Shown: positions 35,325-44,726 of the stretch, piece after piece
Layout: each line of letters starts with the position of its first letter
Position numbering within the stretch: position 1 is the first letter of the stretch
Source of the DNA: Polynucleobacter sp. MWH-UH24A
Lineage (GTDB): Bacteria > Pseudomonadota > Gammaproteobacteria > Burkholderiales > Burkholderiaceae
Length of the DNA: 64,000 nt
Assembly (NCBI RefSeq): GCF_018687475.1
Contig: NZ_CP061292.1
Coordinates: forward strand, 1,488,001-1,552,000
Direction: 5' to 3'
Program-made: the position numbers and the translations under genes
Notes under the pieces: generated by a model
Told to the model about the DNA's origin: nothing
The model's database searches: none
What the model saw: the letters and a program-made list of their open reading frames with translations, nothing else

Positions 35325-37250
35325 ATGCAACCTTGCCGTAATCTTTGGAAGGCCAACAACCGTTGGCGCCTATCCGCTCTCACTCTCGCATTAACCATTT
35401 CCTTTAGCAACCAAACTGTCTATGCCCAAAGTGGGAATGTCTTGGTTAGCACAGCCAATAACCCGATGGATCCGGTGATTGTCACTGCTACCCGCACCCC
35501 CACTCGCGCCAACGATGTATTGGCTGACTACGTTTTTATCGGCCCCGAAGAAATTGCTGATGCAGGACAAACCAGTCTTGTGGAGCTCTTACAGCGTCAA
35601 AGAGGGGTGGAGATTTCAACCATTGGCGGTCCCGGATCCGCAGCAAGCGTGTTCTTGCGAGGATCAAACTCGAATCAAGCTCTTTTATTGGTTGATGGTG
35701 TGCGTAGTCAAGCTGCTGGAACGGGTGGGTTTTCGTTACAAGCCATTCCACTTGGAATTATTGATCGAATTGAAATCATTTTTGGTCCACAAAGTAGTCT
35801 TTATGGTTCGGATGCCATTGGCGGTGTCATTCAGATATTTACCAAAAAGGGTACGGGGCCGTTTCAAGCGAATGCCTCAACGGGGTATGGCGGTTATGGA
35901 ACCAGCATTACGGATGCCAGCCTTTATGGCTCGTTCGGAGACACGAGGACAACAAGTTACGCCATTAGCGGATCGCAAGAAATTTCTACTGGGTTTAACT
36001 CTGTAGCTACAAATAATAGAAATGCATTAAGTCAAAATCGAACAGGCTATACCAAGAGTGGTGGTGCTGGTCGTATTGCCCAGGAATGGGATCGTGGGCA
36101 AGAGTTTGGATTTCAGTTTTTGGCTTCTCGACTCGACAATCAATACCCTGTTTCTAGTTTTTATGGGGGTGGCATTGGGAGTCAAATTAGCAATTTGGGG
36201 ATCTTTTCCTTATTCTCGAACAATCAAATCAACAAAGACTGGAAAAGCATGCTTCAAGTCTCCCAGTCAAATGATTACTCACAGAATCTCTACAGCACCG
36301 GAAATCCTGTTTACAAAACAAAACAGATGATTTATTCCTGGCAAAACGATATCAAGATTGGTAGTGATCTATTACAACTTGTTGCGGAGCGAAAAACTTT
36401 AAGCGGTTACTCCAATGATGGCGGTATCGTCAGTCAAGATCAAAATACCAATACCGTGGCAGGTTCTTATCAGCTTAAACATGGATCACACTTAGCAAAC
36501 CTTGCACTTCGTAATGACAGCATTACTGGGTATGGGCCACAAACGACAGGCAGCGCATCGTATGGTTACTTTTTCTCCAAACAAATTCGAGGCAATATTA
36601 ATTACGGTACCGGCTTTAAGGCCCCGTCATTTAATGACTTGTATTTTCCTGATTACGGTAATACCAATTTACAAGCAGAAAAAAGTAAAAATACCGAGAT
36701 TGGTCTCCACTATGAGTCCAGCGGCTTGGATCTTCATTTAATTGGATTTAATAGCACCATTACCAATCTCATTCAGTACACCACGACTGCCCCTCCATGC
36801 ACGATTGCACAACTTAATGGTCCTAATGGCGGATGTGCTGGCAATGCAGGTGTTGCAAAAATCTCTGGCGTATCCGTTGGCGGTATTGCAAAGTTATCGA
36901 GTCTTCGCTTGAAAGCATCCTATGATCAACAAAATCCGATTGATCAAACCACGGGGTTTCTACTGGCTAAGCGCGCTCGTCAATTTGGGAACCTTGGTGC
37001 TGAGTACCGTTATCAGAAATTGAATGTGGGCGCCGAGGGAACGTTTCAAGGAGGACGCTATAACTCGGGCAACTCCAGTTATATGGGCGGTTATGCCATC
37101 TTCAATTTATATGGCAATTGCGAATTTGCCAAAGACTGGTCGATCTTTGGTCGTTGGAACAATATCTTCAATAAAGATTACCAACTATCTTATGGTTACA
37201 ACACCCCAGGATCGAACCTTTTTATTGGGGTTCGGTACGCCATGAAATAA
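35325..37250 (+). CDS. btuB: TonB-dependent vitamin B12 receptor BtuB
   Basis: Outer-membrane cobalamin receptor. The 641 residues include a signal peptide (to about residue 34) and a TonB box region (DPVIVTATRTPT, 49-60). A plug domain follows with RGSNSNQALLLVDG and GSDAIGGVIQIFTKKG, then a 22-strand-type barrel to the C-terminus. It ends in Lys after VRYAM rather than the usual aromatic residue. The cobalamin riboswitch upstream supports the substrate. A BtuM-like inner-membrane gene follows. Confidence 0.93.
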   Translation: MQPCRNLWKANNRWRLSALTLALTISFSNQTVYAQSGNVLVSTANNPMDPVIVTATRTPTRANDVLADYVFIGPEEIADAGQTSLVELLQRQRGVEISTIGGPGSAASVFLRGSNSNQALLLVDGVRSQAAGTGGFSLQAIPLGIIDRIEIIFGPQSSLYGSDAIGGVIQIFTKKGTGPFQANASTGYGGYGTSITDASLYGSFGDTRTTSYAISGSQEISTGFNSVATNNRNALSQNRTGYTKSGGAGRIAQEWDRGQEFGFQFLASRLDNQYPVSSFYGGGIGSQISNLGIFSLFSNNQINKDWKSMLQVSQSNDYSQNLYSTGNPVYKTKQMIYSWQNDIKIGSDLLQLVAERKTLSGYSNDGGIVSQDQNTNTVAGSYQLKHGSHLANLALRNDSITGYGPQTTGSASYGYFFSKQIRGNINYGTGFKAPSFNDLYFPDYGNTNLQAEKSKNTEIGLHYESSGLDLHLIGFNSTITNLIQYTTTAPPCTIAQLNGPNGGCAGNAGVAKISGVSVGGIAKLSSLRLKASYDQQNPIDQTTGFLLAKRARQFGNLGAEYRYQKLNVGAEGTFQGGRYNSGNSSYMGGYAIFNLYGNCEFAKDWSIFGRWNNIFNKDYQLSYGYNTPGSNLFIGVRYAMK

Positions 37251-37302
37251 AGGTTTTGTGTTAATTTAGGTCTAAAATAGCCCCATTACTCAAGGAGGAA
37301 TC

Positions 37303-37839
37303 ATGTTTAATCTTTCGACCAAACAGACCGTATGGATTGCTGTGGTTTTTTCCTTGATTTTGTGGGCCACTCGAGGACAACATGTAGCCTCCCTGATGGG
37401 CTTGCCTGACGCTACCTGGGCAATTGCTTTTGTAGTTGGTTTCTTATTAAGCCCAGCCCTCTTTTTGCTTGTTTTGACTCAAGCCTTTGTAATCGATTAT
37501 TTGGCTATGGGCGATTTCATTTTCAACCTTGCCTACGTTGCTTTAATCCCATCGTATTTGGCGCTCTGGATGGCCGGTCGGTGGTTGCGCCAGCACTATG
37601 AACAGAACGGGTTCAAGATTGGTCAATTTGCAATTGCCTTGGTTGCTGGGGTTGCGATTTGTGAGCTAATCTCCAGTGGGGCTTTTTATCTACAAAAGAG
37701 CGGTGCATCGCTTGTGGGATTCGCTGAGCTATTTGGAACTTATTTCTTTAGTAATTTGTTCTTCACCCTCTGCTACATTGCCGTTGCCTCACTCGGGTTC
37801 TATCTGGTTACCGAAACCGCTAAAAAGAAATTAGCCTAG
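37303..37839 (+). CDS. btuM: BtuM-like solitary ECF-type cobalamin transporter
   Basis: A 178-residue inner-membrane protein with about six spans. The N-terminal motif ATRGQHVASLMGLPDATWA and the later segment AYVALIPSYLALWMAGRWL look like BtuM, a single-protein B12 importer first described in Thiobacillus denitrificans. The cysteine that ligates cobalt in that protein should fall near residues 73-76; here the stretch is FIFN, and the only cysteines are 120 and 157. AAGGAGG precedes the ATG. It lies 52 bases after btuB under the same riboswitch, which supports the role. No btuCD or ECF ATPase genes are adjacent. Confidence 0.68.
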   Translation: MFNLSTKQTVWIAVVFSLILWATRGQHVASLMGLPDATWAIAFVVGFLLSPALFLLVLTQAFVIDYLAMGDFIFNLAYVALIPSYLALWMAGRWLRQHYEQNGFKIGQFAIALVAGVAICELISSGAFYLQKSGASLVGFAELFGTYFFSNLFFTLCYIAVASLGFYLVTETAKKKLA

Positions 37840-37858
37840 TTCTGATACGATTTTAGAT

Positions 37859-38098
37859 ATGTCGCAAGATTCCATTGAGCAAACGCTCCGACGTCTTTCT
37901 GAGAAGTTAAAAATGGTGAATGCCTCCGTTGAGGCATTACGACAAGATCGCGTGACCCTCGAGTCAAAAATTGAGGATGCTCAAAAGCGCATCGAGCACA
38001 TCTTAAAGCGCCTTCCTGAACAGAGTGATTCGCGCCAAATGAACCTGTTGGGTGATAACGCAATGATTGATAAAGACCATGACCCAACAACGCATTGA
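37859..38098 (+). CDS. Small coiled-coil protein upstream of zapA (TIGR02449/ZapB-like)
   Basis: A 79-residue protein that is mostly coiled coil (residues 5-52, with heptads of Leu, Val and Ile). This type of protein regularly precedes zapA in beta- and gammaproteobacteria and resembles ZapB in size and character. The gene overlaps zapA by 20 bases. A role in the divisome is an inference from position. Confidence 0.75.
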   Translation: MSQDSIEQTLRRLSEKLKMVNASVEALRQDRVTLESKIEDAQKRIEHILKRLPEQSDSRQMNLLGDNAMIDKDHDPTTH

Positions 38099-38432
38099 AG
38101 TCAGTCTGGCTGGCCACAAAATCACGCTTGCAACCTCAAGCGATCACGAGCTATTGCTCCGTGAGGCCTGCTCTTTGGTGGATGAACAAATCAAGTTGGC
38201 TCTTGCTAGCGGCAATAAGAGTATTGAGCGCGCAGCGATGATGGCTGCCATTAAATTAGCGGGTGACCTGATTCAATCTCAGCAATCCATTGCGCAAGCC
38301 TCTGCTACCCCTACGATTGATCCAGAACAACTAAATCTGATTGAGCAAGAAGTGAACGCACTTGAACAACAAGTCGACTCTCTAATCAAAACACTTTCCC
38401 TGCCTGGTGCGCCAAGGCCAATAGTTCCTTGA
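38079..38432 (+). CDS. zapA: Cell division protein ZapA
   Basis: FtsZ-ring stabiliser. It is 117 aa from the ATG at 38079 (MTQQRIEVSLAGHKITLA). The N-terminal globular domain is followed by a long C-terminal coiled coil (Gln/Glu-rich, residues 70-110), as in ZapA. An in-frame Met four codons earlier is less like homologues. It overlaps the coiled-coil gene upstream, and 6S RNA follows at once, the classic arrangement. Confidence 0.92.
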   Translation: MTQQRIEVSLAGHKITLATSSDHELLLREACSLVDEQIKLALASGNKSIERAAMMAAIKLAGDLIQSQQSIAQASATPTIDPEQLNLIEQEVNALEQQVDSLIKTLSLPGAPRPIVP

Positions 38433-38605
38433 ACCGATGCGTAAGCATACGGAACGGGTATTGCAGTATGGGCGCGAGCGTCTTATCGATTTACAGTGTG
38501 GGTCCGTCCGACACTCCCTGAATCATTTGATGCACCCGAAGTATTGCTACCGTACCACCTTGAACTTTAGGGTTCAGGATGACGGTCTAGCGACCAAGGC
38601 GGGGA
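38425..38605 (+). ncRNA. ssrS: 6S RNA (SsrS)
   Basis: Regulator of sigma-70 RNA polymerase. It lies directly after zapA, as in E. coli. Conserved blocks are visible: GGTCCGTCCGA (38501-38511) in the apical stem AGTGT/ACACT, and the 3' hairpin CTTGAAC-TTTAG-GGTTCAGG (38559-38578), which matches the equivalent hairpin of E. coli 6S. CCTTG (38427-38431) and CAAGG (38595-38599) may close the molecule. Ends are estimates. An apparent reading frame across it is not a gene. Confidence 0.82.
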
Positions 38606-38612
38606 TCCTTTC

Positions 38613-39431
38613 ATGTTTTTGACTGACATTGCAATCCTCCTAGTTTGCGGAGGATGTGCTGGGTTCTTAGCGGGTCTTTTGGGGATTGGTGGTGGGATGA
38701 TTTTGGTTCCCTTCATGATCATCGTCTTTAATCACCAGGGCTTTAGCCAGGACATCATTGTTCATATGGCAATCGCCACTGGCATGACCACCATTTTGTT
38801 TACCTCGCTCTCGGCTATTCGGGCTCATCATCGCCACGGCTCAATTGACTGGAAACTGGTTGCGGGCTTTACCCCCGGAATTATTGTTGGCAGTTTTTTA
38901 GGGGGTAGCGAGTTATTTGAGGCGTTTAATACAGGCTGGCTCTCCCTTTTCTTTGCGGTCTTTATTGTGTACACCTCAATTCAGATGTTCATTAATAAAA
39001 AACCGAAGCCCGAGCGCGAACTGCCTGGGAAGCTAGGCTTATTTTCTTATGGCGCCTTCTCTGGAGGCTTGTCGAGCCTATTGGGTGCTGGCGGTGCCTT
39101 TGTCACCGTCCCATTCATGATCTGGTGCAACGTAAGCCCCCATGTGGCGATGGCAACGTCCTCGGGACTGGGTTTTCCGATTGCCCTTGCTTCAACCCTG
39201 GGTTACGTCTTTGGTAGCTTTGGACGACCCGACTTGCCCGCTGGCTCTTTTGGTTTTATCTATCTACCTGCAGTTGCTTGCATCGTAGCAACGAGTATTT
39301 TCACTGCTCCGTTAGGGGCAAAGTTAGCTCGCAAGCTCAATGTCGTTCAGCTCAAACGTGTCTTTGGGGTAATGCTGATGTTCTTGGCGCTCTTTATGTT
39401 TAATGAAGCCCATAAAGCGCTGAGTGCTTAA
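38613..39431 (+). CDS. TauE/SafE-family sulfite exporter-like permease
   Basis: Membrane protein with about eight spans (272 aa). The duplicated glycine-rich signature is clear: FLAGLLGIGGGMILVPFM near residues 19-36, and GGLSSLLGAGGAFVTVPF in the second half. The family exports sulfite, sulfoacetate or related small anions; the substrate is unknown here. Its only Shine-Dalgarno candidate (GGCGGGGA) lies inside the 3' end of 6S RNA. The stop overlaps the convergent matB gene by 4 bases. Confidence 0.85.
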   Translation: MFLTDIAILLVCGGCAGFLAGLLGIGGGMILVPFMIIVFNHQGFSQDIIVHMAIATGMTTILFTSLSAIRAHHRHGSIDWKLVAGFTPGIIVGSFLGGSELFEAFNTGWLSLFFAVFIVYTSIQMFINKKPKPERELPGKLGLFSYGAFSGGLSSLLGAGGAFVTVPFMIWCNVSPHVAMATSSGLGFPIALASTLGYVFGSFGRPDLPAGSFGFIYLPAVACIVATSIFTAPLGAKLARKLNVVQLKRVFGVMLMFLALFMFNEAHKALSA

Positions 39432-40951
39432 TGACTGTACTGCTGACGCAACACGTTCTTTTGCACCTTGCCCATTGCGTTACGCGGTAATCCCTCGACT
39501 ATTTCAATTCGCTTAGGAACTTTAAAGTTCGCAATCTTTGATTTCAATGCATCGATCATGGACTGGCTATTGAGTTTAGCTCCAGGCTTTGGAACCACAA
39601 TCGCCATGACTGCCTCACCAAAATCTTTATGCGGAATACCAATCACCGCGCTCTCCTCAACCCCATCCATATCATCAATAAAACTCTCGATCTCTTTTGG
39701 GTAAACGTTATAACCACCCGAGATGATTAAATCCTTATTGCGGCCGACGATGCAAAGATAGTGATCGGGAACCTTACCGGCACTGGTCTCACCACCCCAG
39801 CGACCCACATCACCGGTTTTAAACCAACCATCGTTCGTGAACTCTTCAGCGGTCTTCTCTGGCATGCGCCAGTAGCCCTTAAATATATTTGGACCTCGCA
39901 CTTCAATGGCACCAATCTCATTGACGCCGCATGGGGATCCAGATTCATTCACGACGCGAACCTCAACACCTGGGAGAGGCACTCCAACAGATCCGCCGAC
40001 TCTCGACCCTTGATAGGGATTAGAAACCAACATCACGGTCTCGCTCATACCATAACGCTCAAGAATGGTATGCCCCGATACCTTCTGAAAAGTATTAAAG
40101 GTCTCGGTTAACAATGGCGCTGAGCCCGATACAAACAGACGCATGTTTTTGCAAACACTCTGGTTAAAGTTTGGATCAAGCAATAAGCGCACGTAGAATG
40201 TGGGTACACCCATCATGATGGTTGAACGCGGCAAATGCTTAATTAATTGCGCTGTATCTAAACGAGGCAACCAAATCATTTTGCTGCCATTTAATAATGC
40301 CCCATGAGCCGCAACAAACAAACCGTGAACATGGAAAATGGGCAGTGCATGCAAAAGGATGTCGCCTTTTTTCCAACCCCAAAACTCTTTTAATACCTGA
40401 GCATTGCTACCAAGATTGCCATGCGTCAGCATGGCTCCTTTACTGCGCCCGGTGGTACCCGATGTATACAAAATGGCTGCTAGATCATCGTCAGCCTTTT
40501 TAACGGTCTTAAACTGATCAGAACATTGTGCAGCACGATCCAAGAGCGATCCGGTGCGGTTCTCATCCAATGTAAATGCATTTAGAGTGCCACTTTTGAA
40601 TGCAATCTTCGAAATCCAAGAAAAGTTCTTGGAACTGCAAACGACAACAGCTGGCTCTGCATTCTCAAGAAAATATTCAATCTCAGACTCTTGATACGCC
40701 GTATTTAGGGGCAAATAAACATACCCAGCTCGCAAAGTAGCTAGGTATAGAAAAAGTGCTTCTGGGGATTTTTCAACTTGGACAGCAACTCGTGAGCCTT
40801 GGGGTAAGTTCAGGCTCTTGAGTAAATTTGCCATCATGGCCGTGGCGCGATCTAAATCACGCCACGAGTAATACAGTCCTTCTTGGGTTTCGAGTGCACA
40901 GTCCTCGGGATTTTTAGGAAAGCCAGACTCTAGTAATGCGTATAAATTCAC
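39428..40951 (-). CDS. matB: Malonyl-CoA synthetase (acyl-AMP-forming)
   Basis: Activates malonate with ATP and CoA. The 507 residues include the AMP-binding signature YTSGTTGRSKGAML, the GYW-type motif NIFKGYWRMPEKT, ISGGYNVYPKEIE, and the C-terminal catalytic Lys in GKVQKNVL. The sequence closely resembles MatB and the malonyl/methylmalonyl-CoA synthetases. Its neighbour malonyl-CoA decarboxylase and the Bug binding protein between them support malonate as substrate. It is the last gene of the operon. Confidence 0.88.
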   Translation of the reverse strand: MNLYALLESGFPKNPEDCALETQEGLYYSWRDLDRATAMMANLLKSLNLPQGSRVAVQVEKSPEALFLYLATLRAGYVYLPLNTAYQESEIEYFLENAEPAVVVCSSKNFSWISKIAFKSGTLNAFTLDENRTGSLLDRAAQCSDQFKTVKKADDDLAAILYTSGTTGRSKGAMLTHGNLGSNAQVLKEFWGWKKGDILLHALPIFHVHGLFVAAHGALLNGSKMIWLPRLDTAQLIKHLPRSTIMMGVPTFYVRLLLDPNFNQSVCKNMRLFVSGSAPLLTETFNTFQKVSGHTILERYGMSETVMLVSNPYQGSRVGGSVGVPLPGVEVRVVNESGSPCGVNEIGAIEVRGPNIFKGYWRMPEKTAEEFTNDGWFKTGDVGRWGGETSAGKVPDHYLCIVGRNKDLIISGGYNVYPKEIESFIDDMDGVEESAVIGIPHKDFGEAVMAIVVPKPGAKLNSQSMIDALKSKIANFKVPKRIEIVEGLPRNAMGKVQKNVLRQQYSH

Positions 40952-40978
40952 TCAAAACCCTTAACTACGAATACAAAA

Positions 40979-41965
40979 TTAATCGAGCTTGGCGCCTGAT
41001 TTCTTAACAACTTCAGACCAACGCGTTACGTCGGAAGCAACTTGCTTACCAAATGCCTCTCCATATAGGTTGGGATTATCCCCACCGTTTTGAGCCCAAA
41101 TTGCTTTCAGCTTTGGAGAATTCAGCGCCTTTTGAACTTCAGCAGTCATCTTGTCAACGATTGGTTTTGGTGTGCCAGCAGGAGCAAACATGCCGTACCA
41201 AGTCGATACACGATAGTCAGGCAAACCAGCTTCTACAAAGGTTGGTACGTTAGGAATTGCTGGATTGCGTTTATCGGATGCAACAGCAATCGCAAATAAC
41301 TTACCTGCGTTAATTTGCGAAGCAGATGATCCCAAACCATCAAATTCCAAATCAACCTGACCAGCGAGAAGATCGCTCATGGCTGGACCAGCGCCACGGT
41401 AAGGGATGTGAACAATGAAGGTACCAGTCTGAATCTTAAATAACTCGCCTGCAAGGTGATGCACGGTACCACTACCTGCGCTAGCAAAGTTGTATTTACC
41501 AGGGTTCTTCTTCATGAGCGCAATGAAGTCTTTGAGGTTACGAGCACTCACACGATTTGGATTAACAACCAATACCTGCGGAACACTTGCTAACAAGGCA
41601 ATTGGAATGAAACTCTTTTGAATGTCATAGTCCAAGTTCTTGTACATGGAAGGGGCAATCGTATGATGCGAGGCGCCGATGAACCATGTATAACCATCTG
41701 GTGCTGCTTTAGCAGCCACCGAAGCACCGACCGTACCGCCAGCACCTCCACGGTTATCAATAATAAATTGCTTGCCCAATTGCTCTGTTAATTGGGCAGC
41801 CAAAGGACGGGCAAATGCATCCGTTCCACCGCCCGCTGGGAATGGGTTTAAGAAGGTGACCGTTTTAACTGGCCACTCTTGTGCATTGGCGGTACTTGAT
41901 AAGCCGACTACAGCTAATAAGCTAAGCACGAGGCCCGCTATTTTTTTCTTTTGATTCAACACCAT
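40979..41965 (-). CDS. Bug/TctC-family periplasmic binding protein in the malonate operon
   Basis: Periplasmic carboxylate receptor, 328 aa from the ATG at 41965. GAGGAGA lies 8 bases upstream; a TTG six codons earlier would place that ribosome-binding site inside the gene. Signal peptide to about STANA-Q (residue 28), then the Bug ligand loop NPFPAGGGTDAFARP. It stands between malonyl-CoA decarboxylase and MatB, so malonate is the likely ligand (inference). There are no tctA/tctB genes nearby, so it must borrow membrane subunits or act in sensing. Confidence 0.88.
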   Translation of the reverse strand: MVLNQKKKIAGLVLSLLAVVGLSSTANAQEWPVKTVTFLNPFPAGGGTDAFARPLAAQLTEQLGKQFIIDNRGGAGGTVGASVAAKAAPDGYTWFIGASHHTIAPSMYKNLDYDIQKSFIPIALLASVPQVLVVNPNRVSARNLKDFIALMKKNPGKYNFASAGSGTVHHLAGELFKIQTGTFIVHIPYRGAGPAMSDLLAGQVDLEFDGLGSSASQINAGKLFAIAVASDKRNPAIPNVPTFVEAGLPDYRVSTWYGMFAPAGTPKPIVDKMTAEVQKALNSPKLKAIWAQNGGDNPNLYGEAFGKQVASDVTRWSEVVKKSGAKLD

Positions 41966-42093
41966 TATTTGTCTCCTCTTCAATTCTTATAAAGGGTAAA
42001 ACGATCGCGAACATCATTCTAAAACGAACTTCAAAATCTAGGGCAAAACCCCTAAAAACCAAGAACCGAGTCTTATATAGGACTTATTCAGGC

Positions 42094-43398
42094 TTAAATA
42101 TTCATCAACTTACTTACGGAGCGGGAATAAATCATCTCCCCATTCACAAAGCGCTCATGATTTTCTTCAACGCTCGACAGATCATAGAGATAATTCACCA
42201 TTAACCCAGCAGATTGCCGCAGGCCATTCTTGGACAAATCCCCCGCCCAGTTAATTTGATGTAGTTTGGCGCCGTTTCCCAAGTGAAATTTTGCGACCGG
42301 ATTCCCATCCCGACTTGGGGTCACGGTTGTTAGATAAATCGCGGTTAATGCCATGAATGCCGCTTTCTCGCGCTCACTGCATTGATCTGGATGCCATGCT
42401 TTACCCAGCTTATCCATCCAATTGCTGCCATTTAATTTTAGAAGTTCCAGAGCATCATCGCGCGCCTTACGAACCGCTGGCTTAATTTTGTCGGAGCTTG
42501 GCAGATCGCCCAGATGCGCCCCAGCGGTGATCCACTCCATGAGGCCTGGAATCGGCGATAAGGTCACAAAGGTTTTTAATCCTGGGAACTCGGCGTGCAG
42601 TTGCTCGGCAACGCGCTTAATTAAGAAGTTGCCCATCGAAACACCCCGTAATCCGGATTCGCAGTTACTGATGGAGTAAAAGGCGGCTACCTTGAATTGG
42701 TTGGATTGCTCTACGGGGGTGGATTTCTTATCCACCAGGGGCATGATGGCAACCGGTATCTCAGGAAGTAAAGCAACCTCCACAAAGATCAAAGGCTCAT
42801 CGGGGAGCTGCGGATGGAAAAAGGCAAAACAACGCCGATCGGGTTGTAAACGCCGGCGCAGATCATCCCAGCCATCAATGGCATGGACGGCCTCATGGGC
42901 AATGATCTTCTCCAAAATCTCGGCAGGCGATTTCCAGTCAACACGGTGCATCTTCAAAAAGCCGGGGTTAAACCAAGATGACAGGAGATGCCGCATGTCA
43001 TAGTCCAAACCCATCAACTCTGGTTTTTTATTCAGCAAAGTCAAAAGGTCGCGACGCATCTCGACTACCGCGGCCGTGCCGCCCGGAGCGCGGTTGAGTC
43101 GCCTTAACAGCTCTTGCCGTGGGGATTCTGAAATCTTCTGTAGGCGAATGTAGTTTCTTGCATTTGGATCTGCTGCAAAACTTTGAGCGGCTTTCGTCAA
43201 TTGCTCTGCATCAATATTGAATTGCTCAGCAAGCATGGCAAAGAACTTTGGTCGTTGCTCGGCATTCAGCTTGCGATAGTTTGAAATCACATCGAGGGCC
43301 ATGCTGACAGCGTTTGACTCACCCCGCTCGGAGACCAATCGGCGAACTGCGCTGGTCGCTCGGGATAAAAAACGAGTTTGGGCAATTTTTTCTAGCAT
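42094..43398 (-). CDS. Malonyl-CoA decarboxylase
   Basis: Splits malonyl-CoA into acetyl-CoA and CO2. The 434 residues have the helical N-terminal domain and the acetyltransferase-like catalytic domain: IAHEAVHAIDGWDDLRRRL, CFAFFHPQLPDEPLIFVEVAL, SNCESGLRGVSMGNFLIK and TLSPIPGL are family landmarks. It is the MatA equivalent of rhizobial mat loci. First gene of a unit with a Bug protein and matB (malonate to acetyl-CoA). The 128-base gap after it holds a weak AGTC...GACT repeat and no gene. Confidence 0.93.
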   Translation of the reverse strand: MLEKIAQTRFLSRATSAVRRLVSERGESNAVSMALDVISNYRKLNAEQRPKFFAMLAEQFNIDAEQLTKAAQSFAADPNARNYIRLQKISESPRQELLRRLNRAPGGTAAVVEMRRDLLTLLNKKPELMGLDYDMRHLLSSWFNPGFLKMHRVDWKSPAEILEKIIAHEAVHAIDGWDDLRRRLQPDRRCFAFFHPQLPDEPLIFVEVALLPEIPVAIMPLVDKKSTPVEQSNQFKVAAFYSISNCESGLRGVSMGNFLIKRVAEQLHAEFPGLKTFVTLSPIPGLMEWITAGAHLGDLPSSDKIKPAVRKARDDALELLKLNGSNWMDKLGKAWHPDQCSEREKAAFMALTAIYLTTVTPSRDGNPVAKFHLGNGAKLHQINWAGDLSKNGLRQSAGLMVNYLYDLSSVEENHERFVNGEMIYSRSVSKLMNI

Positions 43399-43458
43399 GC
43401 TGACAGCATAACCAGATTTTTTAACAAAGGTTTAAATCAATTGGCCAAAAATGGTTTA

Positions 43459-44238
43459 TTAGCGCGGCTTTCGCTGTAGTAAGTAAATTCCCAAACCGAT
43501 CATGGGTATCGATAGCCACTGCCCCATAGATAAACCCAAGCCTAATAAGCCCAAGTACGCATCGGGCTCCCTAGCAAACTCCACCAGAAAACGAAGCAGT
43601 CCATACCCCAGTAAAAAGAGGCCCGATACCTGCCCTACTCGTCTTGGCTGACTCGCATACAGCCATAAAATCAATGCCAATAAAAGGCCTTCGCCTGCAA
43701 ACTGATACAACTGCGACGGATGGCGAGTAACTTGATCGACCATCGGAAAGACCATTGCCCAAGGCCAATCGCTAGGCCGCCCCCACAGCTCTCCATTAAT
43801 GAAATTTCCGAGACGACCAAAAGCAAGTCCCAACGGTACGAGTGGCGCCACAAAATCCGTTATCACGAAATAGGAGATCTGACGACGCTTTGCAAACCAC
43901 GCTAAGGCAATTAAGACCCCTAATAAACCGCCATGAAAGGACATACCCCCTTCCCATAACTTAAGAATAGCGATTGGATTTTGCAGATAAAAACTTGGCA
44001 TATAAAAAAGCACATACCCCAAGCGGCCCCCAACAATTACACCCAGTACACCCCAAAATAAAATGTCCTCGACATCTTTAAAAGTCCAACGCATCGCTTG
44101 GTAGGGTTCTTGGCGAACTCGCAGTCGCCCAAGTAACAAAAATTGAGCAAAGGCAAACAAATACATTAGTCCGTACCAATGAATCGCCAATGGGCCTAGT
44201 TGGAGAGCTACTGGATCGATTTGGGGGTGTATCAACAT
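43459..44238 (-). CDS. lgt: Phosphatidylglycerol-prolipoprotein diacylglyceryl transferase
   Basis: Attaches diacylglycerol to the lipobox cysteine of pre-lipoproteins in the inner membrane. The 259 residues have seven spans, the [10 protein letters not shown] motif with the essential His, and the Lgt signature [15 protein letters not shown]. It shares one base with the upstream holC stop (TAATG), so it is coupled to it. Confidence 0.96.
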   Translation of the reverse strand: MLIHPQIDPVALQLGPLAIHWYGLMYLFAFAQFLLLGRLRVRQEPYQAMRWTFKDVEDILFWGVLGVIVGGRLGYVLFYMPSFYLQNPIAILKLWEGGMSFHGGLLGVLIALAWFAKRRQISYFVITDFVAPLVPLGLAFGRLGNFINGELWGRPSDWPWAMVFPMVDQVTRHPSQLYQFAGEGLLLALILWLYASQPRRVGQVSGLFLLGYGLLRFLVEFAREPDAYLGLLGLGLSMGQWLSIPMIGLGIYLLQRKPR

Positions 44239-44708
44239 TAAGTTGCTGCCTTACTTTGATCAAAGTGATGGAGCTCATGCCCCAAGGCGCGGTAACCTTT
44301 AAAACGCTCACGCCCCGCTTTTAGTTCATTCTCTTGGGTCGTAACTACTTCAATCCAACGAGGAAACCGCTCAAGCAAGGCATCAAGACCAAGTGGTGCC
44401 TCCGTGTGCAAGTAAAGTAAGACATCTTGATGCGCCAACGCCTGATTATCTAACTCGGATAAGTGATGAACCAACAAAATCGGGGTCTCGTGGGCGCCCT
44501 CTTGATGCAACCAGGCGTGAGGTAGAAAATCGGTTTTACTGAAGGTCCACAATAAATCATCAAGCCCTTTTAGGTCTTGCTCACCACCTGTAATGACGAT
44601 AGTACGCGGCAATCCCTGAGGATGAGTACTCGCTAAAATTTTGCGACTTAGGCGACAGCAATAGAGTAGTTTGTCCGAAACATGACTATGGAAATCAATT
44701 CTGGCCAT
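44238..44708 (-). CDS. holC: DNA polymerase III chi subunit
   Basis: Clamp-loader accessory subunit that links DNA polymerase III to single-strand binding protein. The 156 residues begin with [21 protein letters not shown], followed by DLLWTF and the FLPHAW segment typical of HolC. It sits between pepA (18-base gap) and lgt. The pepA-holC pairing is common across proteobacteria. The C-terminus ([13 protein letters not shown]) is polar. Confidence 0.9.
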   Translation of the reverse strand: MARIDFHSHVSDKLLYCCRLSRKILASTHPQGLPRTIVITGGEQDLKGLDDLLWTFSKTDFLPHAWLHQEGAHETPILLVHHLSELDNQALAHQDVLLYLHTEAPLGLDALLERFPRWIEVVTTQENELKAGRERFKGYRALGHELHHFDQSKAAT

Positions 44709-44726
44709 TCGCTGAGCACTAAGCGC

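Noticed and set aside
35085..35394. Two plus-strand reading frames upstream of btuB
   Set aside because: They run through the cobalamin riboswitch and its expression platform; no ribosome-binding site and no recognisable protein.
38437..38622. A 61-codon plus-strand frame after zapA
   Set aside because: It covers 6S RNA; conserved RNA blocks explain the sequence better than a peptide.
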